DNA of 47,051 nucleotides from Bacillota bacterium. GTDB lineage: Bacteria > Bacillota > Clostridia > Lachnospirales > Lachnospiraceae. The translations under genes and the position numbers were made by a program. This document shows, piece after piece, positions 34,454 through 41,433 of this stretch (positions within the stretch are counted from its first letter, which is position 1; each line of letters starts with the position of its first letter). The stretch is taken from NCBI GenBank assembly GCA_023387655.1, contig JAEWHR010000002.1, positions 1 to 47,051 on the forward strand, in the 5' to 3' direction. The notes beneath the pieces were generated by a model. It did no database searches. It had not been told where the DNA came from and saw only the letters and a list, made by a program, of their open reading frames with translations.

Positions 34454-34879
34454 CTAACGTATTACGAACGTTAATTCTGCCTCAGCAAAAACCTTTTCTT
34501 CATCGTATGCTTTGGCGGTAGCTACACCGACCGGTCCCTTTTGTTTTAACAGCTCAACCTCTAGCGTTAAAACATCACCAGGCGTTACCATGTTACGAAA
34601 TTTAGCTTTATTAATTCCTCCAAAGAATGGACTTTTTCCCTTATTCTCTTCTAGGGATAACATAACCACAGAACCTACCTGTGCTAAAGCTTCAATAATC
34701 AAAACTCCTGGCATTACCGGATTTCCTGGATAATGTCCAGTGAAAAAAGGTTCATTAAAAGTCACACACTTTCTTCCAATCGCACGAATTCCTGGAACTA
34801 ACTCTAAGATTTTATCTACTAATAAAAATGGAGCACGATGTGGGATTATTTCCATAATGTCTTTACAATTCAATACCAT
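34454..34879 (-). CDS. fabZ: 3-hydroxyacyl-ACP dehydratase FabZ
   Basis: Removes water from 3-hydroxyacyl-ACP during fatty-acid elongation. The 141-residue hot-dog fold has the catalytic His in FTGHYPGNPVMPGV and Glu in LIIEALAQVG, after the family start IMEIIPHRAPFLLVDKI. There is no FabA- or FabN-type isomerase signature that I can recognise. The ATG lies behind the shared hairpin leader with GAGG. Confidence 0.96.
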   Translation of the reverse strand: MVLNCKDIMEIIPHRAPFLLVDKILELVPGIRAIGRKCVTFNEPFFTGHYPGNPVMPGVLIIEALAQVGSVVMLSLEENKGKSPFFGGINKAKFRNMVTPGDVLTLEVELLKQKGPVGVATAKAYDEEKVFAEAELTFVIR

Positions 34880-34910
34880 TTCAACCTCAATTCTGGCACT
34901 TTAGCGCCAT
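34880..34910 (-). promoter_or_regulatory. Repeated hairpin leader, copy in front of fabZ
   Basis: Transcript reads TGGCGC-TAAA-GTGCCA (6-bp stem with one G-U), then AGAATTGAGGTTGAA and ATG. The last twelve bases before the spacer, AGAATTGAGGTT, are identical in the fabD and fabF leaders. Confidence 0.85.
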
Positions 34911-34944
34911 TTCATATCGATACTTTCTTCTTCTTTTGCAAACT

Positions 34945-35379
34945 TTATGATAACGGACGAATACGAACTAGTTTCTGTTCAAATCCAACCATCTCTTGAT
35001 TTTTCACCAAAATTTCTTCTACAATACCATCGTATGGAGACTCAATTTCATTCATTAACTTCATAGCCTCAACAATTCCAACAACCTGGCCTTTCACAAT
35101 TCTGTCTCCAACCTGAATGTATGGTTCTTGACCTTCCCCCTTAGCACTATAAAATATACCAACCATTGGGGAAGTAATTATATTACAAGGTGTGGTTTCC
35201 TTCGATTCACAATCTTGCTCACTAATCACCGATGCTGCCACATTGATGGACCCTTTCGTTAGCAGTGGTTCATGATTTAATTCAAAGGAAAGCTTTGTCT
35301 CTCCCTCTTCATAAGTAAAAGAAGTTAGCTTTGAAGAGGAAACTGCCTCAATCAATGCAATAATATCTTTAATTTCCAT
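34945..35379 (-). CDS. accB: Biotin carboxyl carrier protein of acetyl-CoA carboxylase
   Basis: Carries biotin between AccC and AccDA. 144 residues: an N-terminal helix (MEIKDIIALIEAVSSSKLTS), a variable linker, and the biotinyl domain starting TSPMVGIFYSA with the biotinylated lysine in VEAMKLMNEIES. The ATG at 35379 has GGGGA 5 bases upstream, while the ATG four codons earlier has none. It sits between fabF and fabZ as in other Clostridia. Confidence 0.95.
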   Translation of the reverse strand: MEIKDIIALIEAVSSSKLTSFTYEEGETKLSFELNHEPLLTKGSINVAASVISEQDCESKETTPCNIITSPMVGIFYSAKGEGQEPYIQVGDRIVKGQVVGIVEAMKLMNEIESPYDGIVEEILVKNQEMVGFEQKLVRIRPLS

Positions 35380-35415
35380 AAAAATCCCCATTCTGCCATC
35401 AACCGCAAATTTGGG
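35380..35415 (-). promoter_or_regulatory. Second leader type, copy in front of accB
   Basis: Transcript reads CCAAATTTGCGGTT, GATGGCA, then GAATGGGGATTTTT and ATG. It aligns with the accC leader and, in its last part (AGAATGGGG), with the hairpin leaders of fabD, fabF and fabZ. Confidence 0.7.
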
Positions 35416-35492
35416 CGATAGCTCAATATTTAAACTTAAGTTAAATCTTTGATTTTTCGCACTACCCTCTGCTTAGGTGCCATGCGCCATAC

Positions 35493-36731
35493 TTACTCTA
35501 CATATTTTTTAACTAAAAGAGATCCATTGTGCCCACCAAAACCTAGAGAATTACTAATTGCCACATTCACCTTTTTATCTGTTCTTGCCTCTTTGGTATA
35601 ATCCAAATCAAGTTCCTCATCTGGTACGCTATATCCTACCGTTGCATGAATAAAATCTTCCTGCACTGATTTCACACATACAATAAACTCTACCGCACCA
35701 GCAGCACCTAGTAGATGCCCTGTCATTGACTTCGTAGAATTTACATTCAAATGATAAGCGTGCTCACCAAAAGCACTTTTAATCGATTTTGTCTCGAATA
35801 AGTCATTGTGATGTGTACTAGTTCCATGTGCATTAATGTAATCAACATCTTCTGGCTTTAAACCTGCTTCTTTCACCGCAAGAAGCATTGCTCTCATCGC
35901 ACCTTCTCCATCTTCAGAAGGAGAAGTGATATGAAATGCATCTGCTGTCGCCCCATATCCAGCTACTTCTGCTAAAATCTTCGCTCCTCTTGCCTTTGCA
36001 TGCTCTAAGGACTCAATTACAACAACACCAGCTCCCTCTCCCATAATAAAGCCGCTACGTTCTTTATCAAAAGGAATGGATGCTCTCTTTGGGTCTTCTG
36101 ATGGACTTAATGCAGTTAAGGCTCCAAAACCTGCAATACCAAGCTTTGATATCGCTGCTTCCGTTCCACCGCAAACCATAACATCTGCATCACCACATTG
36201 GATTGCACGATATGCTTCACCAATCGAATGAGTACCAGTAGCACAAGCAGTTACGACATTGATACATTTTCCTTTTAAACCAAAATTAATGGATACATTA
36301 CCTGCTGCCATATTACTTATCATAAGAGGAACGAATAATGGATTTGTTCTCTTAGGTCCATTATTATTTAAGACTTTCTCATATTCCTTTTCGATAATCA
36401 TTAGGTCCCCAATACCTGAACCAACAGACACACCAATTCTTGTTCTATCTTCTTTTTCCAAGTCAAGCCCACTAGATTCAATTGCTTCCTTTGTGGCAGC
36501 AACTGCATATTGACAAAACTTTTCCATTCGTCTCGCTGACTTACCATCCATATAATCGGTTGCTTTAAAGTCTTTCACCTCTGCTGCTAACTTTGCTCGA
36601 TAATCAGTAGTATCAAAGTAGGTAATTGGTCCAAAACCTGTTGTTCCTTTTTTGATATTACTCCAAAAATCATCTACGTTATTTCCAATAGGAGTGATTA
36701 CTCCCATACCTGTAACTACTACTCGTTTCAT
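35493..36731 (-). CDS. fabF: 3-oxoacyl-ACP synthase II (condensing enzyme FabF)
   Basis: Claisen condensation of acyl chains with malonyl-ACP. The 412-residue thiolase fold shows the Cys-His-His triad: NVVTACATGTHSIGEAY, INAHGTSTHHND and STKSMTGHLLGAAGAVE, plus SNSLGFGGHNGSL at the end. The start KRVVVTGMGVITPIGNN is classic. The first-step condensing enzyme FabH is not in this window. ATG with GAGG in the shared hairpin leader; the next gene upstream is fabG, 77 bases away. Confidence 0.97.
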   Translation of the reverse strand: MKRVVVTGMGVITPIGNNVDDFWSNIKKGTTGFGPITYFDTTDYRAKLAAEVKDFKATDYMDGKSARRMEKFCQYAVAATKEAIESSGLDLEKEDRTRIGVSVGSGIGDLMIIEKEYEKVLNNNGPKRTNPLFVPLMISNMAAGNVSINFGLKGKCINVVTACATGTHSIGEAYRAIQCGDADVMVCGGTEAAISKLGIAGFGALTALSPSEDPKRASIPFDKERSGFIMGEGAGVVVIESLEHAKARGAKILAEVAGYGATADAFHITSPSEDGEGAMRAMLLAVKEAGLKPEDVDYINAHGTSTHHNDLFETKSIKSAFGEHAYHLNVNSTKSMTGHLLGAAGAVEFIVCVKSVQEDFIHATVGYSVPDEELDLDYTKEARTDKKVNVAISNSLGFGGHNGSLLVKKYVE

Positions 36732-36760
36732 GTTAACCTCAATTCTGCACTTTAGTGCCT
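36732..36760 (-). promoter_or_regulatory. Repeated hairpin leader, copy in front of fabF
   Basis: Transcript reads AGGCACTAAAGTGC, then AGAATTGAGGTTAAC and ATG. GCAC-TAAA-GTGC is a perfect small stem; the following twelve bases equal those before fabD and fabZ. Confidence 0.85.
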
Positions 36761-36808
36761 ACTTAAAATCTATAGAAATTTTGAATACCAGCATAACGTT
36801 TCTTAACA

Positions 36809-37549
36809 CTACATACCCATTCCGCCATCTACTTGTATTACTTGACCTGTAATATATGCTGCTTTGTCTGATGCCAAAAATGCTACTGTCTCTGCAATAT
36901 GAGAAACATCACCAAACTTCTTTAGTGGTATCTGAGTAAGTGCCATCTCTTTTGCCTTTTCAGGTAAAACATCTGTCATTTCAGTTTGTATAAAACCCGG
37001 GGCTACTGCATTCACGGTAATTCCACGAGATCCTAGTTCTCTAGCTGCTGATTTTGTCATTCCTATCACACCAGCTTTGGATGCACAATAATTCAATTGT
37101 CCGATATTACCAATGACACCTACGACAGAAGAAATATTAATGATTCTTCCGCTTCTTTGCTTTAACATCGGGCGAGTTACTTGCTTAATACAGTGAAAAC
37201 ATCCTTTTAAATTCGTATCAATAACAGCATTAAAGTCTTCCTCAGACATCTTCATAATAAGGTTATCCCTTGTGATACCGGCGTTATTCACTAGGATATC
37301 TACCTGATTGAACTCCTTTAAAATATCGACAAACATGTTTTCTGTTTCTTTTGCATCTGTAACATCTGCTTGATAAGCAACCGCTTTTCCACCATCACTT
37401 ATGATTTTTTGTACTACTTCCTCTGCACGTTCCTTAGAACCACAATAATTAACAACTACGGTTGCTCCATAACTAGCAAGTGTCAACGCGATCTGGCGTC
37501 CTATTCCACGGCTCGCCCCAGTCACCACTGCAACTTTATTCTCTAACAT
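36809..37549 (-). CDS. fabG: 3-oxoacyl-ACP reductase FabG
   Basis: NADPH-dependent reduction of 3-oxoacyl-ACP. Short-chain dehydrogenase of 246 residues, with the cofactor loop VTGASRGIGRQIAL, NNAGITRDNLIM, the catalytic Ser in INISSVVGVIGNIGQ, Tyr/Lys in YCASKAGVIG and VAPGFIQTEMT. GGAGG precedes the ATG. Unlike its neighbours its leader lacks the AGAATTGAGGTT block, although a short AGTGGC-TTC-GCCGCT hairpin lies 80 bases upstream. Confidence 0.97.
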   Translation of the reverse strand: MLENKVAVVTGASRGIGRQIALTLASYGATVVVNYCGSKERAEEVVQKIISDGGKAVAYQADVTDAKETENMFVDILKEFNQVDILVNNAGITRDNLIMKMSEEDFNAVIDTNLKGCFHCIKQVTRPMLKQRSGRIINISSVVGVIGNIGQLNYCASKAGVIGMTKSAARELGSRGITVNAVAPGFIQTEMTDVLPEKAKEMALTQIPLKKFGDVSHIAETVAFLASDKAAYITGQVIQVDGGMGM

Positions 37550-37655
37550 ACCATTCCTCCATCTATGCGTATAAAAATGACCAATATCTTATTTTATCTC
37601 ATATTACGTAATAAAAACTTATTAGTACAGCGGCGAAGCCACTTTATTCAAATAG

Positions 37656-38573
37656 CTATAAAACGTTTAGCTTATCTAAATCTTCCACTTTTTCTATATT
37701 AATTACCTGCATTGTACGATCAATCTTTTTTACAAAGGAGGATAATGTCTTTCCTGGACCTATCTCAACAAAAGTTGTGATACCATTTGCAATCATTGTC
37801 TCCACACTCTGCTGCCAACGCACCGAAGAGGAAACCTGATTTGCTAAAATGTCTACAATAGGTTCTTTCTTTGTTATATATTGTGCAGTAGTGTTTGCAA
37901 CATAAGGAATGAGTGGATCATTGATAGTCACTTTTTCTAATTCTACTCGAAGTTTTTCTCCAGCTTTACAAAGCATTGGGGAATGGAATGGTCCGCTTAC
38001 ATTAAGTGGTAGTACCCTTTTCGCTCCTGCTTTCTCAAGGCTAATCTTCGCGGCTTCAACCGATGATTTTTCACCTGAGATTACGACCTGACCTGGACAA
38101 TTATAGTTTGCAACAGTTACAATTCCTTCGGTATTGGAACAGATTTCTTCTACCTGCTCATTCCCAAGCCCTAAAACTGCAGCCATAGTACCGACAGATA
38201 CAGGTACTGCTTCTTGCATATAAATTCCTCTTTTTCTTACAAGGTAAATCACATCTTTTAAACTAATTGCTCCACTTTGATAAAGAGCTACATACTCTCC
38301 TAAACTAAGTCCAGCACATACAGCTGGTGTTAGGTTCTTCTCCTTTATAGCCATTAACATGGCTGCCATAGTTGTTACCATTGCTGCTTGCGTATATTCT
38401 GTTACATGAAGTCTTTCATCTTCCTCAAATATCAGTTTCGCCATATCAAGGGATAAAACATCACCCGCTAATTCAAATACCTCTCGGGATTCTTTAAAAT
38501 TATCATAAAAATCTTTTCCCATTCCAGTATATTGAGCCCCCTGTCCTGGGAAAAGAAATGCCACATGGTTCAT
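37656..38573 (-). CDS. fabD: Malonyl-CoA:ACP transacylase FabD
   Basis: Loads malonyl groups onto acyl carrier protein. 305 residues, starting MNHVAFLFPGQGAQYTGMGK, with the nucleophile Ser in CAGLSLGEYVALY, Arg in LVRKRG and His in VSGPFHSPML. The chosen ATG (38573) has GAGG 6 bases upstream inside the shared hairpin leader; the 22 open codons before it are leader sequence. First gene of the operon, preceded by a palindromic promoter region and by the terminator of the sigma-factor transcript. Confidence 0.96.
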   Translation of the reverse strand: MNHVAFLFPGQGAQYTGMGKDFYDNFKESREVFELAGDVLSLDMAKLIFEEDERLHVTEYTQAAMVTTMAAMLMAIKEKNLTPAVCAGLSLGEYVALYQSGAISLKDVIYLVRKRGIYMQEAVPVSVGTMAAVLGLGNEQVEEICSNTEGIVTVANYNCPGQVVISGEKSSVEAAKISLEKAGAKRVLPLNVSGPFHSPMLCKAGEKLRVELEKVTINDPLIPYVANTTAQYITKKEPIVDILANQVSSSVRWQQSVETMIANGITTFVEIGPGKTLSSFVKKIDRTMQVINIEKVEDLDKLNVL

Positions 38574-38604
38574 ATTCAACCTCAATTCTAGGCATAAGCG
38601 CCTG
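38574..38604 (-). promoter_or_regulatory. Repeated hairpin leader, copy in front of fabD
   Basis: Transcript reads AGGC-GCTTAT-GCCT, then AGAATTGAGGTTGAAT and ATG. This first copy of the operon has a slightly different loop but the identical AGAATTGAGGTT block. Confidence 0.8.
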
Positions 38605-38647
38605 TTTATATAAGATATTTGTGCACTAAAACGAATCACATCACTTA

Positions 38648-38669
38648 ATTTTTATTCTTATATAAAAAT
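38648..38669 (-). promoter_or_regulatory. Palindrome in the fab operon promoter region
   Basis: ATTTTTAT-TCTTAT-ATAAAAAT is a perfect 8-bp inverted repeat, flanked by two direct copies of AACGAWTCA (38631 and 38670 areas). It does not match the FapR or FabT consensus that I know. Possible operator or -10 region of the operon. Confidence 0.4.
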
Positions 38670-38692
38670 AACGATTCATTTCCAATAAAAAT

Positions 38693-38759
38693 GGGAAGAA
38701 ACGAAATTTTTCCGAAGAGAAGCGTGTATGCTTCACGGAGGAATCTTCCGTTTCTCCCC
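38693..38759 (-). terminator. Terminator of the sigma / anti-sigma transcript
   Basis: GGGAAGAAACG (38693-38703) pairs with CGTTTCTCCCC (38749-38759). Inside, AAGCGTGTATGCTT adds a second stem. ATTTTTATT follows on the minus strand, directly after the 38766 stop. Confidence 0.82.
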
Positions 38760-38765
38760 ACATTA

Positions 38766-39188
38766 TTATGCCGTTTGTACTCTTTTTCCAAATAGTTTAT
38801 TTAACCATTTTTTCTTAGCAACCATACGTACTATACTTATAATGACTACAACCATGGCTGCTATTCCCGATACTACCGCCACTAAGGCCCTTATTTTGGC
38901 TTGAACTGCATCTACCTTCTCTTTCACTTGTGCTTTTGCATGAGCAGCACGTTCTGACACAGGGTCGTATGGATGCGCCACAATATTATCATATAGCTCT
39001 CTTTGCTCGTTAATTGTTCGATTTAATGTATCTGAGATTACGAATACATTTCCCTTCTTAAAAGGCCTTAAGGATCGTCTTCTCTTAGCGAAGGACTTTT
39101 GTTTTTGCATGTCCCTCTCAGGATACTCATTTTCTAAGAATCTAGTATCCAAATCACCCATTAGATCAATTAAGTAATTCTCTGTCAT
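38766..39188 (-). CDS. Single-pass membrane protein, probable anti-sigma factor
   Basis: I recognise no named family. The 140 residues consist of a charged cytoplasmic N-terminal part (~105 residues, MTENYLIDLMGDLDTRFLEN, a basic cluster KRRRSLRPFKKG), one membrane helix (ALVAVVSGIAAMVVVIISIV) and a short basic tail (KKKWLNKLFGKR). It starts 15 bases after the sigma-factor stop with GGGAG upstream. Being cotranscribed with and following an ECF sigma gene, it is most simply an anti-sigma factor that holds the sigma at the membrane (inference). It lacks the HxxxCxxC zinc motif of ZAS anti-sigmas, and almost nothing protrudes outside to sense a signal. Confidence 0.8.
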   Translation of the reverse strand: MTENYLIDLMGDLDTRFLENEYPERDMQKQKSFAKRRRSLRPFKKGNVFVISDTLNRTINEQRELYDNIVAHPYDPVSERAAHAKAQVKEKVDAVQAKIRALVAVVSGIAAMVVVIISIVRMVAKKKWLNKLFGKRVQTA

Positions 39189-39203
39189 TGGCTTCTCCCT
39201 TCT

Positions 39204-39758
39204 TTAATTGAGTTGAAATTCATTTTTCATCTTCGTACGTAAACGCGAAAGTCTACTATCCACTGCTGTAACTGACATGTTCATTGCATGTGCAATTACT
39301 TTGGAGGATTGCACATAAAAATACTTTCTTATCATTAATTCCCGATCTTTCTCGGGGAGATTTGCAATCACTTTGTTTAATTTCTTTATATTTTCTCTTC
39401 GTACCATTTGATTTTCAATGTTCACACCTACATCGGCTATCACCGATGCAAGCTCTGCTACATCTTCGGAATGTGTTCGATCTTCGTGCCTCTTAATGTC
39501 ACGCAAGCGATTAATCGCAGTATTTCTGACAATCACCTTAAGATAGGTAGATAATGAAGCTTTCGTATAATCATATTTCTCTGCATTCTTCCAGAATTTA
39601 AAATACGTATCGTTAACACACTCCTCGATATCCCTAACATGACTTCCAAGGATACCAGTCGCGATGTATACTAGCAGTTTCTCATACTTCTCTGCTAACA
39701 GGGATAACCCCAATTGATTCCTCTTATAAATCAGAGAAAGAATTTCTTCATCGGTCAA
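39204..39758 (-). CDS. ECF-type RNA polymerase sigma factor
   Basis: Region 2 (YEKLLVYIATGILGS, DIEECVNDTYFKFWKN, SLSTYLKVIVRNTAINRLRD) is joined to region 4 with its helix-turn-helix (LPEKDRELMIRKYF, SSKVIAHAMNMSVTAVDSRL). No region 3 is present, as in ECF sigmas. The TTG at 39758 with AAGGGGG 8 bases upstream is chosen (184 residues). The ATG at 39815 would put the N terminus inside the palindromic promoter, which speaks against it. Cotranscribed with the membrane protein downstream. The target regulon is unknown, but autoregulation is likely. Confidence 0.88.
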   Translation of the reverse strand: MTDEEILSLIYKRNQLGLSLLAEKYEKLLVYIATGILGSHVRDIEECVNDTYFKFWKNAEKYDYTKASLSTYLKVIVRNTAINRLRDIKRHEDRTHSEDVAELASVIADVGVNIENQMVRRENIKKLNKVIANLPEKDRELMIRKYFYVQSSKVIAHAMNMSVTAVDSRLSRLRTKMKNEFQLN

Positions 39759-39778
39759 GTTGACTGCCCCCTTCGAGT

Positions 39779-39828
39779 ATACGATATTATAGTGGTATGC
39801 GACATTGTCGCACAAAATAATATCGTAT
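39779..39828 (-). promoter_or_regulatory. Sigma-gene promoter with nested palindromes
   Basis: Outer arms ATACGATATTAT and ATAATATCGTAT (12 bp, perfect) enclose TGCGACA-T-TGTCGCA (39798-39812), a perfect 15-base palindrome. On the minus strand TTGTGC and TATAAT, 18 bases apart, form a vegetative-type promoter. The inner palindrome lies in its spacer and the outer right arm overlaps the -10, as expected for a repressor site. Confidence 0.7.
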
Positions 39829-39875
39829 GTCTATCTACAAATACCCTTTAAATAAATATATCTTGCAACAAATTT

Positions 39876-41351
39876 TTAATTTCCTGATTTCCATGGTGAT
39901 TCATAATATCTTCCAGAGTTAGGAACTCTGGTTGGTAATGGAACCTCGGTTGGTGTCGGAAGAGGCGTAGGCGTTGGTCGATTCGCATAATGAAACGCCG
40001 CTTCTTCCTCCGTATACAACGCTCCTTTGGTATAATTCATAGCTCCGTTCCATAAGAGCCACTCGGAATAATCAGAATCATAGACAGCTTCAATCTGTCC
40101 TCTCACTTCCTTAGGTCCATATCGAATATAATGCCTAATCCAAGAAGCCGTAAAATCTTGAAGCCAAGGTCGCACCTTTGCTCGGTGCTCACCTGCCGGT
40201 ATCTCATTCAATGACTTTCTAGATGCATCTAGAGCTGCCAGTATTAGCTTGTAAGGCTCGGTGTCTGGATACTTAATTCCATAATATCCATCTCCATAAT
40301 GAGATGGGTAAATCATAGGGCAAATATAATCTAAGTATTTTGACATCTCTATATAACTTTGTCCAACGATCTTAGCATCCACAGAGCTACTAATAATTGC
40401 TCCATAAACATCCGCTGAAACAAAGATTCCTTGTGGTTTTAATTCTTCACAGGCGTATTTTACAAACTCTGTAATAGTTTCAATTTTAGTTTTATTCTCA
40501 GCCTCAACACCAAAATCGACATTTGCCATTCCGCTATCCGTTGAAAAACGTATATAGTCAAAGTTTACCTCATCGAATCCAATTTCTGCACATTTTGAAG
40601 CTATTCCTACTAAGTAATCCCAAACTTCCTTCTTAAAAGGATTTACCCATGCTAACCTATCCTTATCACGAAAAGTAGAACCATCTTTTAACTTAAGTGA
40701 AAGTTCAGGTTTCTTTTCTGCAAGAACTGGATCTTTAAAGGCTACTACACGAGCAATCAGATAAACATCATGTTCTTTTAACTTACGAATCAGCCCCTCA
40801 ATATCGCTAATATATCCCCTGGTTGCGTTAATATCGATGGCCGGCTGATAATCCATCTGGTAAGTAATTCTCCCATCATCATCTTTAATATCAATTACCA
40901 TTGCATTCAGTTCTGTATCATCAACTAACTTTAGCAAATCATCGATACTATTATTTGCCTTTGACGCTGTGATATATATCCCTTTTGCTTTTACAGCTTT
41001 TCGATTATCTTTAAAACTCGCCATCCAAACTTCTAGGTCTTCCACTGGCTCTACAATCTCTTCTTTTATTGGATTTGTAACCCACATGCCGTATGGACCA
41101 GAAGCAGTTTTACCCGATAGCCCCTCAAGCTGCCGCTTAATAAGTGCATTCTTAGCAATTTCATTTTTCCCCATATCATCCAACTTTGCTTTTGTATAAA
41201 AGAATACGTAAGTACCAAGTCCTAACGCAATTGCAAAAATGAGAAGAGCTAATACTCCTCTTCTATGAAAGCCTTTCTTTTTTCTTCGCGCAGTAAATTT
41301 TCGTTTCTTACGTATAGCGTCAAAATCAAGATAATGATCTTTCTTTCTCAT
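39876..41351 (-). CDS. DUF4015 putative glycoside hydrolase, membrane-anchored
   Basis: 491 residues. A basic N terminus (KKRKFTARRKKKGFHRR) precedes one membrane anchor (GVLALLIFAIALGLGTYVFF). The outer domain matches the DUF4015 barrel: GIYITASKANNSIDDLLKLV, AMVIDIKDDDGRITYQ, VYLIARVVAFKDPVLA, GFDEVNFDYIRFSTDS, VSADVYGAI and DYICPMIYPSHYG. The family is related to alpha-amylase-like barrels, but I know of no defined substrate. The tail is Pro/Thr-rich (PTPTPLPTPTEVPLPTRVP), possibly wall-spanning. GAGG lies 8 bases upstream. It faces the same way as the sigma gene but is separated by the latter's promoter. Confidence 0.88.
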   Translation of the reverse strand: MRKKDHYLDFDAIRKKRKFTARRKKKGFHRRGVLALLIFAIALGLGTYVFFYTKAKLDDMGKNEIAKNALIKRQLEGLSGKTASGPYGMWVTNPIKEEIVEPVEDLEVWMASFKDNRKAVKAKGIYITASKANNSIDDLLKLVDDTELNAMVIDIKDDDGRITYQMDYQPAIDINATRGYISDIEGLIRKLKEHDVYLIARVVAFKDPVLAEKKPELSLKLKDGSTFRDKDRLAWVNPFKKEVWDYLVGIASKCAEIGFDEVNFDYIRFSTDSGMANVDFGVEAENKTKIETITEFVKYACEELKPQGIFVSADVYGAIISSSVDAKIVGQSYIEMSKYLDYICPMIYPSHYGDGYYGIKYPDTEPYKLILAALDASRKSLNEIPAGEHRAKVRPWLQDFTASWIRHYIRYGPKEVRGQIEAVYDSDYSEWLLWNGAMNYTKGALYTEEEAAFHYANRPTPTPLPTPTEVPLPTRVPNSGRYYESPWKSGN

Positions 41352-41433
41352 TCTCTATTCCTCTTCCTAATCTAATAATTAGTCTTCGCTTTACATGCCT
41401 ATCTTTTATTTACCTGGAATCTATGGATTTCAA

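Noticed and set aside
37550..37655. Hidden acyl carrier protein gene between fabG and fabD
   Set aside because: The 106-base gap is too short for acpP and contains no DSL phosphopantetheine motif in any frame.
39759..39815. ATG start of the sigma factor at 39815
   Set aside because: It would place the first 19 codons over the promoter -10 box and the palindromic operator, and it lacks a ribosome site; the TTG at 39758 has AAGGGGG.
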